64,000 bases of DNA from Valencia hispanica (GCA_963556495.2 OY747705.1:8631001-8695000), one strand, 5' to 3'; shown: positions 1 to 11,100, counted from the first letter of the stretch. The notes: generated by a model not told the origin, from the letters alone. Translations and numbers: made by a program.

Positions 1-375
1 TCCTATCCCTCCGGCTTATTAACCATACGGCCAGACAGTGTTAAAAGATTAGCAGCAAAAGCAAATGAGGTGGATTAGCAGTGCTAGTCAACAACCGATG
101 GTGTCATCCAGGACACGTTACCATGGAATATCGTCTCTTCTGCAATGATACTGAGCTGTTAGCATGTCATGACAGTCATGAGTCTGTCATACAGCAACAG
201 CCTTCAGTCAAAGGCCTCTTCAGATTTGTTGCAAGACTGACTGCTACCTGAGATTCTTCTTGCCCACAGCATCATCATCCACAAAGGTTTGCTGAAAATG
301 CTAAGGTAATATGAGCTACAACAACATTTAATTTCCCTCTGGGATAAAGAAAGTATTTTTGAATTGAATTGAAAA
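1..375 (+). mobile_element. Internally deleted LINE copy (CR1/L2/Rex1 group)
   Basis: The left part (about 60-170) matches the endonuclease region of the LINE at 8177-14317 (Gly-Gly-x-Ala-Val-Leu-Val-Asn-Asn, then a CHPG-like stretch). From about 180 it matches the extreme 3' coding end of the same family, followed by the typical 3' end (ATTTAATTTCCCTCTGGGAT, then GAATT repeats) ending near 375. The reverse transcriptase between them is missing. The element may start before position 1. Two adjacent truncated copies would look the same. Confidence 0.6.
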
Positions 376-1194
376 GCTGATGTGAAGATAGAGAGAGCTA
401 AGCACAGGTCCATTCAAAGTTCAGACTTATAGTGAATAGGAACAGATTGACTCAGGAGGGCTGACTACAAGTGTAAGGGACATTTCTTAATTTTTAATCC
501 CTTTTTTCCCCCACTCCATATTGTGCACTTCTTTGTGTTAGTCTATCTCATAACATCCCATCAAAATGTAATGAAGTTTACAGTAGCAATGTGAGAAAAA
601 TGTGACAATTTTTAAGGGTTATAAATACTTCTGTAAGGTACTGTATATACTGCTCTGTTTCTCTAAAAGTAAACGAACAGATTTCAAAAAGGAAGGCGTA
701 CATCTTTCTGACCACCTTCGGCTTAGTTCATCATTCCAATCAGGGAAATGGAGAGTGACGCAGAAACGACTCCTGTCCACTGTTCAATTAATCCCTTGCC
801 AGCTCTCAGCCTACATAACATCGTACAGATATGGACAGGCTTATAGCTCTTTGGCCCCAGCCCAGGGCACAAGGCTCAACGTCTTTCTTTTCTTTTATAT
901 ATATATAACTTCAGGATAAGGAAATGTTGAATGCTTTGGACTCTCCCAGTCCATGCCAAATATAAATGTCCGTGAATAAGGGTGGCATGGATTTCTACTG
1001 AAATCAGAATGCAGATATTTAACAGTGCTGCAGCAGCCACACAGTGAAGAAATATTAGAGAGTTGAGGGATGTTGTAGAGGGGGGGACTGCCACGGAAAA
1101 CACAGAGCGACCGCATATATATATAACCTTACTGGCTCGTTTACAGCTGAGCCCAGAGTGGTGCTCTCACTGTTGCCCCCCCCCCGTTACCCAC
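376..1194. other. ephx4 intron 2, no recognised element
   Basis: Non-coding by position, since it lies downstream of ephx4 exon 2 on the minus strand. It contains short TA runs near 896 and 1117 and nothing I can assign. I searched it for the next ephx4 exon and did not find one. Confidence 0.4.
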
Positions 1195-1280
1195 CAGAAC
1201 TCGGGGAAGCCGTGCAAAAACAGCATGAGGGGCTTTCCTCTCTCCCCAGCAGCGACGTAGTGGAACCGAAGGCCAGACTC
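1195..1280 (-). CDS. ephx4: ephx4 (epoxide hydrolase 4), coding exon 2
   Basis: The minus strand reads ESGLRFHYVAAGERGK and continues to HGFPEFW. HGFPE is the oxyanion-hole motif of alpha/beta-hydrolase epoxide hydrolases, and the text matches the EPHX4 family directly after its N-terminal anchor. The exon starts after an AG acceptor (tttgctttccgcag) in phase 0, fitting the phase-0 end of exon 1 at 3771. It ends in phase 2 at a GTGGGT donor, splitting the Trp codon. Length is 28 codons plus 2 nt. The catalytic nucleophile, Asp and His lie in later exons outside the window. Confidence 0.9.
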
Positions 1281-1439
1281 CTGCGGAAAGCAAAGACACA
1301 AAAATAAAGACTGAAAACTTTATCACCTGCCACAAAATACACACTCAGCGTTGGTGCATTCATGATTTACAATAACTCGTGTAAAAAAAAAGAGAAGAAA
1401 AAAAAGAATCAGCTAAAATTAAAGCTTTAAACACACACA
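1281..1439. other. ephx4 intron 1, proximal part
   Basis: Sequence between the exon 2 acceptor and the L2 insertion, containing an A-rich run near 1383-1410. No other feature is seen. Confidence 0.4.
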
Positions 1440-2839
1440 ACACATAATACAGAATGAAGCATGAAAAACAGCAATAAGGCATGAACACATATGATACATA
1501 AGACATTAATCGTTTACTCAAAGGCAGTTCTAAACAGGTACGTTTTTAGTTGCGATTTAAAAGAACTCAATGTTTCAGCAGCTCTGCAGTCGTCAGGAAG
1601 TCTGTTCCAGATTAGAGGAGCATATAAACTGAAAGAGAGAGGAGCTGAAGAGAGAGCTGAGCCGAAAGGCGAAGCTCTCGGTTTACCGGTTGCTCTACGT
1701 TCCTACCCTCATCTATGGTCACGAACTCTGGGTGGTGACCGAAAGAACGAGATCACGGATACAAGCGGCTGAAATGAGTTTCCTCCGCAGAGTGTCTGGG
1801 CTCTCCCTTAGAGATAGGGTGAGAAGCTCAGTTATCCGGAGGGGGCTCAGAGTAGAGCGGCTGCTTCTCCACATCGAGAGGAGTCAGTTGAGGTGGCTCG
1901 GGCATCTGGTCAGGATGCCTCCTGGACGCCTCCCTGGTGAGGTGTTTCAGGCACGTCTCACCGGGAGGAGGCCCAGGGGAAGGCCCAGGACACGCTGGAG
2001 GGACTATGTTTCTCGGCTGGCCTGGGAGCGCCTTGGGGTTCCTCCCGAGGAGCTGGAACAAGTGGCTGGGGAGAGGGAAGTCTGGGTCTCTTTGCTTAGG
2101 CTGCTGCCCCAGCGACCCGACCCCGGATAAGCGGAAGAAAATGGATGGATGGATGGATGGATGGATAAACTGAAAGCTGCTTCTCCATGTTTGGTTCTGA
2201 GTCTAGGGATGTTTAGTAGGCTAGAGTTGGAGGATCTGAGTGTTCTGGGTGGTTGGTACAGTGACAACAGGTCTTCAACATATTTTGGTGCCAAGCCATG
2301 TAATGATTTATAAACTAGTAAAAGTATTTCTACATGGGGTCAGTGTAAGGACTTTAGAACTGGGGTGATGTGCTCTACTTTCCTGGTTCTAGTGAGGAAC
2401 ACGAGCAGCAGCGTTCTGGATCAGCTGCAGCTGTCTGATTGACTTTTTAGGCAGACCTGTGAAGTCGCTGTTGCAGTAATTAACCCGACTAAAGATAAAC
2501 GCATTGATGAGTTTTTCTAGGTCCTGTTGCAACATCAGTCGTTTAGTCCTAGAGATGTTCTTCAGGTGATAGAAGGCTGACCTTGTTATTGTCTTTATGT
2601 GACCCTGGAGGTTCAGGTCTGAGTCCATCACTACACCTAGATTTCCGGCCTGATCAGTAGTTTCTAGCTGTTTCAACTGAAGCTGTGTGCTGACTCTTGA
2701 TCGTTCCTCTTTAGGTCCAAAAGTAATTACTTCACTTTTGTTTCTGTTCAGCTGGAGAAAGTTATGGCACATTCATCCATTGATTTGCTCGATGCATTTA
2801 TTTAGGGCTTGGATGGGTTCAAAGTCACCTGGTGACATA
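1440..2839 (-). mobile_element. L2-type LINE fragment in ephx4 intron 1
   Basis: The minus-strand translation at 2389-2772 ([16 protein letters not shown].., [32 protein letters not shown]) is close to the C-terminal half of reverse transcriptase in the L2 copy at 24900-29718. The copy starts abruptly near 2839 (5' truncation) and runs through the C-terminal region to about 1440, where similarity to the L2 3' end stops before its tail. It is split by an RTE insertion at 1636-2164 and carries frame breaks. Confidence 0.75.
1636..2164 (+). mobile_element. RTE-clade (Rex3-like) LINE 3' fragment
   Basis: Frame 1690-2127 gives YVPTLIYGHELWVVTERTRS, then GHLVRMPPGRLPGEVF and RPRGRPRTRWRDYVS, the typical C-terminus of fish RTE reverse transcriptases. 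It is followed by the (GATG)n 3' tail at about 2143-2164. The 12-bp direct repeat ATAAACTGAAAG flanks it (1624-1635 and 2165-2176), giving an exact target-site duplication inside the L2 copy. It is 5' truncated and non-autonomous. Confidence 0.85.
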
Positions 2840-3469
2840 TGCGGTCGTAAGGTGAGAAAACAAAGTAATTTGAGAGGTATGAATACTTTCACAGCCCATG
2901 AACATTCAGAGTGAACTATTTGCGAACAGAGAGGCACAGCATAGTCTCTGCAGCAGCCAAAAACAAACCTCCGGACAATGATCTCTGCGTTTAGCTGTTT
3001 TTTAATGAAAAACAGCTAAACTAACACCGGCCACGGTACACTAATGATTGGACGAACCATGTTCACCTTAAGTGTTTATGGGTCAAAGCAATGTCTTTAA
3101 CATCAAACTGGAGCATCACCTCAATGCACTTTTGGCAGATAACGAGAAGTTTAATTTGTACTGCTTTCTGCCTTATGCATTTTCACTACAGATATAAAAC
3201 ATCAAAGACATGATGAACCATGAAGCACTTGTTTGGGTGAAACCAAACAACGGATCACCAACCAAAGTCCCTCATCAGCATGTCAGCACACGTATAGCTT
3301 CAGTAAACACAGACTGCAGCTGAATCCCGGGTTCCCCCTGTACTTGTGGCAGATTATAAGGGGGGGGGGGGGAGTGAAAACTCTCCTACTCACTGTATGT
3401 TTTTTTTTGAGGGAGGATTTAGTGACCAACATACTCAATTACATAATCGTTTAACGCGTCCCGTAGGTT
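2840..3469. other. ephx4 intron 1, distal part
   Basis: Apparently single-copy intron sequence with a run of 13 G at about 3360-3372 and a short T run near 3402. No coding or repeat family was recognised. Confidence 0.4.
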
Positions 3470-4450
3470 GGTGGTGGTTGGAGGCGGGCTGCAGAGCGGG
3501 GAAGTGAGGCGGAGGAGCTGTCCTTTCAGCACCACCACCTGAGCTCCGCCACATCAACAACAACAACCACCACCACCACAGAGACGCTTCATGGTTCGGC
3601 TCAACAGAACCAGGCCCTGTCCGGCTCGTCACGACGCGACGCGGCGTGAGGAGGAGAGGAGAGGAGAGGTGTGGGAGCACACGTGAACACACGCGCGAGA
3701 GACTCAAACACAATGAGTTCCAGCCCCGCGACTAGAGACTCGCGCGCGCGCGTGTGCGTGCGTGTCTTACCTTGATCCTAACGTAACAATGAGTTCCCAA
3801 GGACGTGTCGTTCAGACAAGCCGGGGGAGTTTCGCGGAGCCCCCATTGGAAGGTTGCTTTCGGCCTCAGCACGATGCTCCAGCAAAGTTTCAGCAGGGCT
3901 GCGGTGGTGCAGAGAGCACAATAACCGTAGACTAACGACCAGTAGCCCCAAACTCGGATTTTCAGCGCAAGTCTGATTAGAAATAACAGCAAGTTGTTCA
4001 GGACTCCCGCCATCTTCGCATTGCCGTAGGGAATCAATCCAGGTCGCGTTTCCTATTGATTTCCTTTCTATAACCGGCCGCTGGTGCTGAACCACAGCTC
4101 AGGAGGAGGAGGAGGAGGAGAAGGAGGAGGAGGCGGTTGTCTCGCTACCAGCTCATACGCACGACTGTCTGAAGGGAGGGTCCCGACGAGCGGCTGAATG
4201 GGACGGTGGCACGAGCCTCACGTCAGTTTTCACGCTCGCGTGTGACAGCGGCGGTGGTTTGGCGGGACGCGGTGCCGACCGAGAGCTCGAGGACGGACCG
4301 CACGTCGGCCGGTAACCCGTTTTGCGGCGGACGTTCGGGTTCTGTCCTCGTTTTCATCGCGCCGCTTTCGGGTCGAGAGAAAGCCCAGGGAAATCACTGC
4401 AAAGCGGCACGGCGTCACGTGGCTGCTATGGCAACAACGGCGCAATGACA
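3470..4450 (-). promoter_or_regulatory. CpG-rich promoter region of ephx4
   Basis: CpG density rises sharply here compared with both flanks (CGCGCGCGCG at 3741-3750; many CG in 4130-4430). The segment covers ephx4 exon 1 and about 430 bp upstream. It includes an (AGG)n tract at about 4101-4135. No TATA box is evident. CpG-island promoters are typical of vertebrate genes; the transcription start is not visible. Confidence 0.6.
3771..4013 (-). CDS. ephx4: ephx4 (epoxide hydrolase 4), coding exon 1
   Basis: The exon encodes 81 residues starting MAGVLNNLLLFLIRLALKIR. A hydrophobic N-terminal anchor is followed by WSLVYGYCALC, LLKLCWSI, PPACLNDTSLG and THCYVRIK, which align along their length with the N-terminus of vertebrate EPHX4. 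The first ATG of the conserved block (4013) is used; an in-frame ATG at 4037 is possible but adds non-conserved residues. The exon ends in phase 0 at a GTAAGA donor. EPHX4 is a membrane-anchored alpha/beta hydrolase related to epoxide hydrolases whose substrate is poorly known. The brdt 3' end lies 12 kb upstream in the same direction. Confidence 0.92.
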
Positions 4451-4821
4451 ACACAGCCTGCGTGCTTAGAATGCAATCAGCTGCTCTGTGGATTTAGTCA
4501 AGTGATTTTCAATGATCTTACCAGGCAGTTCTAGGCTATAAAGTGATGCTATAGGCTGTAATACTGCATTTATAATAATAGGCTGTAATACTGCATTTAT
4601 AATAATCAAAGAGGTATACGAAAATCCTTAAGAGTTAGCTAGAGGCCCTCTATAAATATTCTATAAATAAGTAATAATAATAATGATATAGATAAATAAG
4701 ATAAACATGATTTACAAATAATATTTAATATAATAATTATAATAAGTCATTCGTTAAATAAGTAATCATTATATAAATAACAAACGACATAAACATGATT
4801 TACTAATATGTAATATAATTT
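4451..4821. repeat. AT-rich low-complexity DNA with a tandem duplication
   Basis: Nearly pure A/T sequence. A unit of about 29 bp beginning aggctgtaatactgcattta is present twice in tandem at 4552-4606. AT-rich sequence of the same character resumes at 5364-5500, so the element at 4822-5363 was inserted into this tract. Confidence 0.7.
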
Positions 4822-5363
4822 CCGGAATTGCGCCGCTCAAGGTGGCAGCATGTTGGAGTAGCTCTGTTACTTTGGTTCATATTTTTTTTCTTTTTTAAAA
4901 CTTAAATTCTTCCATTTCTGGTAGAAACATTGTTTTTGTGGACAACTGTTCTCTGTGGTTGTGAATGCTGTGCAACTGGAAGGATTTTTGCTGATACTTC
5001 ATATTTTTGGACATTTGTTATGATGCATAACCATGGCAACAAGGTGATTTACAACTGGCAGCAGCTGATTAACATCACAAAAGCTCAAATAAGACCTCAA
5101 CTACAGCCACAAAACCCTGATGAGTTGAAAGGAAGACGCCATAGATCCAGAGCATCCTCTACATCAGACTGTCATACAACTACAGAGCGTCTTCAGTCAG
5201 AGGCTTCTTCAGATCTGCAGAGCGCTACAAGAGATCATCCCTACCCACAGCCATCAGCATCTACAACAAATCTTTGAAGGAACTTGTATAATGAGTTACA
5301 ACAACATTTAATTTCCCTTTGGGATTAATAAAGTGATTTTGAATTTTGAATTTGAATTTGAAT
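4822..5363 (+). mobile_element. Non-autonomous LINE-derived element, copy 1
   Basis: The 542-bp unit begins ccggaattgcgccgctcaag, contains the 5' UTR and first about 60 codons of the LINE ORF1 (VIYNWQQLINITKAQI.., PQNPDELK), then jumps near 5145 to the last part of ORF2 (HPL-like stretch, RLQSEASSDLQ in one frame) and the LINE 3' UTR with its GAATTT-repeat tail. A second copy with the same ends and the same jump lies at 12921-13444. Reverse transcriptase and endonuclease are absent, so it must depend on the parent LINE. Confidence 0.75.
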
Positions 5364-5479
5364 AATAAGTAATTAATTAAATAAATAATGATATAAATAA
5401 ATAAGACAATTTACAAATAGTATTTAATAATAATAATTCATACATTAACTAATATTTAATACAATAATAATATAAATAA

Positions 5480-5585
5480 GTAATTCATTAAATAATGTAT
5501 TTGTTATTGTTTTATTTTAATCTAATTTATATTTCTAAATATGTGAGCACTGAACAATGTGAATTTCCCCTTTTTGGGGATAAAG

Positions 5586-5617
<32 letters not shown>

Positions 5618-5632
5618 CATCCTTCCTTCCTT
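5480..5632 (+). repeat. Retroelement 3' tail with (ATCT)n microsatellite
   Basis: GAATTTCCCCTTTTTGGGGA at 5560-5579, then ATAAAGT and (ATCT)n to about 5617, then CCTT repeats. The form fits a LINE or SINE 3' end with an expanded tail; too little body remains to name the family. Confidence 0.55.
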
Positions 5633-5779
5633 ACAGTCTCGATCAGGTCAGGTCTCCAGATCACTTTCATGCCAGCAGATATATAAAACCAGCCCATTTT
5701 GGCAAAAATAAAAAATAAAATTGGTCGGTCTAAGCATTCAGTGAATTCCAGTGTAGTACCATCATAGGCTGCCACTTGC

Positions 5780-6310
5780 GCAAAAGGAGTGGGTTCAGCA
5801 GATGTTTAAGGGCGTAGTACAGGTCGACAGCTTTCTGAGACAATAGTTACAGACCCTTCAACCTTTGCTGTGTTGGAGGTCAGCTTCAAAAGAACAAAAA
5901 CACAGCGGCTAGAGAGCTTCGTGGAACTGGCTTCCATGGTGGAGAACCTGCAGCCAAGCGCATGTTTTCCGAAGTGATGAATCATGTGACGTCTTGCCAT
6001 CTAATGGAGAAATGTGGTTACACAGCTAGGTCCATGAAGACGTGAATGAAAAAGGTTGATGTGGAAGAACTTGAATGGCCTTCAAAGAACCCTGACCTCA
6101 ACCAGATACAACTTGTGATGAATTACAATGGAGCCTGTGAGCCAGACCTTCTTGTCCAACATCAGTGTGTTATCTCACAAATGGGCTTCTGAAAGAATGG
6201 TACAGTTCCCATAATCACACTCCTGAACTGAACCCTGCTGAGAAGCCTTCCCAGAACAGTGAGCTCTCTGGCATTTATTCTGAGTGGATGACATCCCACC
6301 ATTCCTATAT
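5780..6310 (+). mobile_element. Tc1-like DNA transposon remnant
   Basis: Degenerate transposase segments can be followed: a region like RGMVxRxRQLSE near 5810, a REL-GMxxH-like segment around 5910-5940, then LEWPSKNPDLNQI near 6070-6105 and TSVC-LTN near 6150-6180. LEWPSxxPDLNPIE is the region before the third catalytic residue of Tc1 transposases. Many stops are present and the middle is deleted. No clear terminal repeats were found. Confidence 0.6.
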
Positions 6311-7181
6311 GTAACATGCATCTGCAACTCTGTGATAAAGTAAACAATAATGTGCCGTACAGTGTTACAGTTCTAATAAAGCAAATACTGACCTCATTAT
6401 GATTCCTAGAATAAGATTTACCTTCCCTCCTTTATCACCAGCAGCAATAAATGGATTCGGAGAACCACAGACACCATATGCTTGTTGTGTTTCCCGTTCA
6501 CTGCATGCTGTGTTCTTTTCTGTGTTTCTCTGACAGTGTCACAGCGCCACCAGTGGGCCAGGTGTATGTACTGCAGCATTCTAAGCTGGTTTGTATGAAT
6601 TCATGTGGAGAAGTGTTTGAATTATTGTGGTGTCCTTTTTACAGACTGTTTTTGAAACTTTACCCATTTTGTCTCCTTGTAGAGCAGGCCTAAGGCAACA
6701 ATGGAGATGCTTTGTGTGGAAAAAAGATCCCAGCCTTGCCACTTCCATAAGCTTTAAGAGGGGAAGTAGCAACCATGTGCTGCTAATTAGATGTAGTTGA
6801 ATAACTGATTATCAGCAGAACGACATCACTAATCTTCCTAAGAGTATCACAGCTTACACACCAGATCTGATCAAAATGGAATCAAAAGTCACAGCACTGG
6901 AAGACTGACTTGAACCCTGTCATCATGTGATGTTTGTGGTAATGTCCTTACTAAAGCAGTTAGCTCATTTAAGGTTTCCATGCACTTCCTCAATGTCTCC
7001 CGTTTCCCTAGACAAACCTCGCTGGGATCTACCTCACCTTTCTCATAGAGAACTCTCTAGAAAATTCTGCCAAGAACAAATAACCTGTCATAACTACTTT
7101 GAAAATTGTTTCATTCAACAGATCTTGGATGCTGTCCAACACTCGCCTGCATAGCCACAAAGCCTCATCAGGCTACACCAC
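6311..7181. other. Unassigned intergenic DNA
   Basis: Several short frames, none with a recognisable protein. CAGCGCCACCAGTGGGCCA near 6543 resembles short conserved segments of dispersed repeats but is not enough for an assignment. Confidence 0.35.
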
Positions 7182-7837
7182 TCTGAAGCCTAGTTTATAC
7201 TTCTCCATCAGTAAGTTTGCACCCAAACGCACACATATTGACAGAGACGTTTTCCTCTGATACTTCGTTGGTAAGTGTTGCAAAGCAATTCTCCACCAGG
7301 ACAGCAGGGGGTGTAGACCTTTTCACCTTTTCTGGTGGGTCTGCCTACCATTGCAGTGATGTGTCTGCTCGATGACAGTTTATTTACTTCAGCTTGTAAA
7401 CACACATCAACTCAAGGAGCAATGGCTGACAGGGAGCAAGTTTTGATTGAGCTGAAAAGCTTTTTACTAGAAATGACACATAATGAATACTCTAAAAATG
7501 CATGTAAACAAACACAGCAGTCTCTTGTGTTGTTATCTACACATCCTGGTGTTCAAAATTGCCAAAAAAAACATATTAGATCAACTGGCCTTGCAATATA
7601 AATCATCTAGTGCCCAAAAACTGCATTGACTACGAATTACATCGACTATAGAGCACCGTTCTGGTGTAATGATCTTGGGCTGACCAATCAGAGACGTGTG
7701 CTCTCTGTTGCGTTTGATGGATAGTTTAAAGAAATTGGGCTCTACTCCGTCCGTGCTTGCGTGCCTGTCGGAGAGCCCTTGCTCGACGGGTAATAGTGCT
7801 GCCCCTCCGCAGACAGAGAAGTATAAACTAGGCTTAA
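7182..7837. mobile_element. Non-autonomous DNA transposon with terminal inverted repeats
   Basis: AAGCCTAGTTTATACTTCTC at the left is matched by its reverse complement GAGAAGTATAAACTAGGCTT at the right, a 20-bp perfect inverted pair 656 bp apart. The interior has an open frame starting MADREQVLIELKSFLLEM (about 7422), possibly a residue of a transposon-encoded protein. The superfamily is uncertain; PIF/Harbinger or hAT are possible, and no clear target-site duplication was seen. Confidence 0.6.
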
Positions 7838-7875
7838 GTGGGGAAATCTAAGGAATCTTAGCCATCGTCTGTGAC

Positions 7876-8176
7876 TATTCAATTCAATAATACGTTGATA
7901 CTAAAGGGAAATTAAACATTGTAGCTCATAATACCCAGTTTTCTTCAAATAGTTTTTGTAGGTGCTGATGGCTGTGAGCAGGAAGGACCTCCTGTATTGG
8001 TTTGTATTACAGCAGGTCCTAAGATGCCTCCGACTGAAGATACTTTTGTCATAAAGCAGTCTCATGAAGAGGATGCTTAGGGTTGTACATAATGTTCTTG
8101 ATTAAATGAAGAATCCTTGTTTGCCCCATCATCTCCACTGGTTTCATAGTCAGCCCCAGAACGGAGCCAGCCTTCT
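7876..8176 (-). mobile_element. Older LINE 3' end (CR1/L2/Rex1 group)
   Basis: A diverged copy of the same 3' region as the neighbouring LINE: 3' end motif at 7878-7930, then sequence parallel to 8250-8490 (PTAI-like, LLQ-like and LHETAL-like stretches in reverse). It stops at 8176, exactly where the 3' tail of the younger LINE begins. Confidence 0.65.
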
Positions 8177-8260
8177 TTATTCAATTCAACTCAATTCAAA
8201 AATACTTTATTGATCCCAGAGGGAAATTAAGTGTTGTTGGAGCTCATATAATTAATTCTT

Positions 8261-9240
8261 TTAGGGGTTGTAATAGATCATGATGGCTGTAGGCAGGAAG
8301 GATTTCCTGTAGCGGTCTGTATTGCAGCCAAATTGAAGAAGCCTCTGACTGAAGACGCTCTGTTGTTGTATGACTGTCTCATGAAGAGGATGCTCAGGGT
8401 TGTCCATACTTTTTTTGATTTTATGAAGAATCCTTCTTTGCATTATCATCTCCAGATGTTCCACAGTTGTCCCAAGAACAGAACCAGCCTTCTTTATCAG
8501 GTTGTTTAGCCTTTTTAAGTCCCTGGCTCTGATGCTGCTACCCCAACAGATGATGGCTGAAGAGATTACACTCTCCACAACAGACTTGTAGAAGATCTGC
8601 AGCATCTTGCTGCAAACCTTGAAGGACCTAAGCTTCCTCAAGAAGTCCAGTCTGCTCGGTCCCTTTTTGTAGACGGCTTCACTGTTGCGCCTCCAGTCCA
8701 GTCTGTTGTCAAGGTGAACTCCGAGGTATTTATACTCCTCAACCACCTCCACTTCTTCTCCCATGATGGAAACAGTGTTTGACATATCCCTGTTTCTTCT
8801 GAAATCTACAATCATCTCCTTTGTTTTGTTCACATTCAAGGTGAGACGATTGTTTCCACACCATGTCACAAAGCGGTCCACCAGCTCTCTGTATTCAGGT
8901 TCTTGTCCATCTCTGATACACCTGACAATTGAAGAGTCATCCGAGTATTTCTGCAGATCTGCAGTTCTGCAGTCTCTGATTTGTACTGGAAGTCTGAGGT
9001 GTACAGAGTGAAAAGAAATGGTGAGAGTACGGTCCCCTGTGGTGCTCCTGTACTGCTGACCACCTGGTTTGACACACAATCATTCAGTTTGACAAACTGT
9101 GGTCTGTTGGTCAGGTAGTCATTGATCCAGGCAATTGTTGAGGGCTCCACCTGTGTCTTCAGGAGTTTCTGAGGAAGCAAATCAGGCTAAATTGTGTTAA
9201 ATGCACTGGAGAAATCAAAGAACATGATCCTCACAGTGCT
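8261..9240 (-). pseudogene. LINE reverse transcriptase, C-terminal half
   Basis: Two overlapping frames carry the RT core: STGAPQGTVLSPFLFTLYTS, then a YSDD catalytic box (QKYSDDSSIV), LTLNVNKTKEMIVDFRRNRD, YKYLGVHLDNRLDW, and RLNNLIKKAGSVLGTTVEHL. YSDD in place of YADD also occurs in the copy at 33167-33859, so it is a trait of this family and not damage here. A frame change near 9000 separates the palm core from the remainder, so the copy is inactive. Confidence 0.8.
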
Positions 9241-9314
9241 GCCTGCTTTGTCCAGATGACAGTGGGTTGGTTGAAGCAGATGGATGATGGCATCTTCAAC
9301 TCCAAAGCGATAGT

Positions 9315-9549
9315 AAACGACAGGGGGTCCTGGGGCATCGCGTTACTATCGCGTCATGTAGTGGTTAAGACAGGCACCCCATGTTCTGAGGCCTCAGTCC
9401 TCCAAGTGGTCGTCCCGAGTTCAATACCGCCCCGCGGACATTTACCAAATGTCTCTTCCCCCACTTCTCTCCCGTTTCAACACACTGTCCACTGCTAATA
9501 AAAGCTGCTGTGGCCACAAAACCTTTAAAAAAAACGACAGGGGGTCCTG
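9315..9549 (+). mobile_element. tRNA-type SINE with 18-bp target-site duplication
   Basis: Element body 9333-9531 (199 bp). An A-box-like TAGTGGTTAAGACAGG (about 9359) and a B-box-like GAGTTCAATACC (about 9417) have the spacing of a tRNA-derived head; the body ends with an A-rich tail. The direct repeat aaacgacagggggtcctg is perfect on both sides (9315-9332 and 9532-9549). It lies inside LINE RT sequence, dating it after that LINE. The partner LINE is not evident from its 3' end. Confidence 0.85.
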
Positions 9550-9812
9550 ATATGTTCTTGTTTGCTTGATGTAGGGTGTCAGGGCAACAGGTCCATAGTC
9601 ACTGATGGGTGAGTTCCCTTTGGTACTGGAATGGGACATGATGTCTTCCACAACACCAGAACCCTCTCTTGGGTCAAGCTAAGGTTGAATAGGTGCTGCA
9701 GAATCCCACAGAGCTGCTCTGCACAGGCCTTAAGGACTCTAGGGCTGACACCCTCTGGACCTGCAACCAGTTCTGGTTCAGTCTCTCCAGCCACCTCTTC
9801 ACCTGACTTCTA

Positions 9813-10868
9813 TTCTATTCAATTCATTTCAGTTTATTTATATAGTCCCAATTCACAACAGATGTCATATCAAGGCACTTTATAAGAAAAGTCATTTCAA
9901 TACAATCATACAAACAATCCAATCAGTTTAAAGTTTTAGCTAGTTTTCTATTTAATGAATCCCAGCAGATTGCATCAAGTCATTGAGTGGCAGTTGATGC
10001 AGACTCCAACCACAGCAATACCTACTGAGCAAACATGTAGCGACAGTGGAGAGGAAAAACTCCACTTTAACAGGAAGAAACCTCCACCAGAACCTGGCTC
10101 AGTATGAGAGGCCATCTGCCGCGATTGTCTGGGGGTTCGAAAAGACAGAGCAGAGACAGAAAGAAAAAAAGAACTAATGTAAGAGAACTTTCTATATTAA
10201 AGAAAGTAAAAACGTGATAACAATAAATGGAGGGTGTTCAGTTACTGGGAGCATCATCCCATCGCAGTCGATGCCCCCCATCCAACAGGGCATTGTAGCT
10301 AAGCAGGATACCAGACAAGGTGTAGTTTCAATGGAGGGAAAACACAGAGAGAAAACAAAGTTATAGTCGAAATTTCAACATATAATGCAACTGGAGTAGT
10401 CCAAGAGAAAAGTACCAGAGTGAAGAAAAGTGGTCAGTCTGTCCTTCAGCAGTCTAAGCCTATAGCAGCATAACTACAGAAATAGCTCAGGATGACCTAA
10501 GCCAATCTGACTATAAGCTTTATCAAAAAGGACTGTTTTAAGCCTGGCCTTAAAAGTAGACAAGAGTATCTGGCTCACGGACTAAAACTGGTTCCACAAG
10601 AGAGGGGCATGATAACTAAAAGATCTGCCTCCTATTCCACTTGTAGAAATCCTAGGAACCACCAGTAAACCTGTAGTCTGAGAGCGAAGTGCTCTGTTAG
10701 GAAGATATGGAACAATCAGATCTCTGATGTATAATGGAGCTTGGTTATTAAGGGCTTCATATGTAAGGAGGAGGATCTTAAATTCTATTCTGGAGTTAAC
10801 AGGGAGGCTAAAACAGGAGCACTGTGATCTCTCTTTTTAATATTAACCAGAACTCTTGCTGCAGTACT
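9813..10868 (-). mobile_element. L2-type LINE 3' fragment
   Basis: On the minus strand, starting near 10868, the sequence encodes the RT C-terminus (TAARVLVNIKKRDHSAPVLA, then LNNQAPLYIRDLIVPYLPNR-like text with frame breaks). A long 3' UTR with GGTTCTGGTGGAGGTTTCTT-like sequence follows, ending in a TATATAAATAAACTGAAATG-like tail at about 9813-9845. It is 5' truncated. The same 3' UTR type occurs at 32165-32524 and 34640-34800. Confidence 0.75.
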
Positions 10869-11100
10869 TTTAGAGACAGACAAGTGGGAGGGGAAGGCAA
10901 AGGGAGCAGCAGCATCTACTGCACAGATGTCAAACTCCAGTCCTCGATGGCCCCTGTCATGCAACATTTAGATTTATTCCTGCTCCAACATACCTGAATC
11001 AAATAATTAGGTCATCAGCAGGACCCCATAGAACCTGACTGCATGCTGAGGAGACAACTCAATCATTTGATTCAGGTGTGTTGGACCAGGAACACATCTA

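Noticed and set aside
4206..4534. Overlapping GC-rich frames upstream of ephx4
   Set aside because: Stop-poor CpG-island sequence; no homologue and no splice context.
9333..9531. tRNA gene
   Set aside because: A- and B-box-like motifs exist, but no cloverleaf; the long body, A tail and target duplication make it a SINE.
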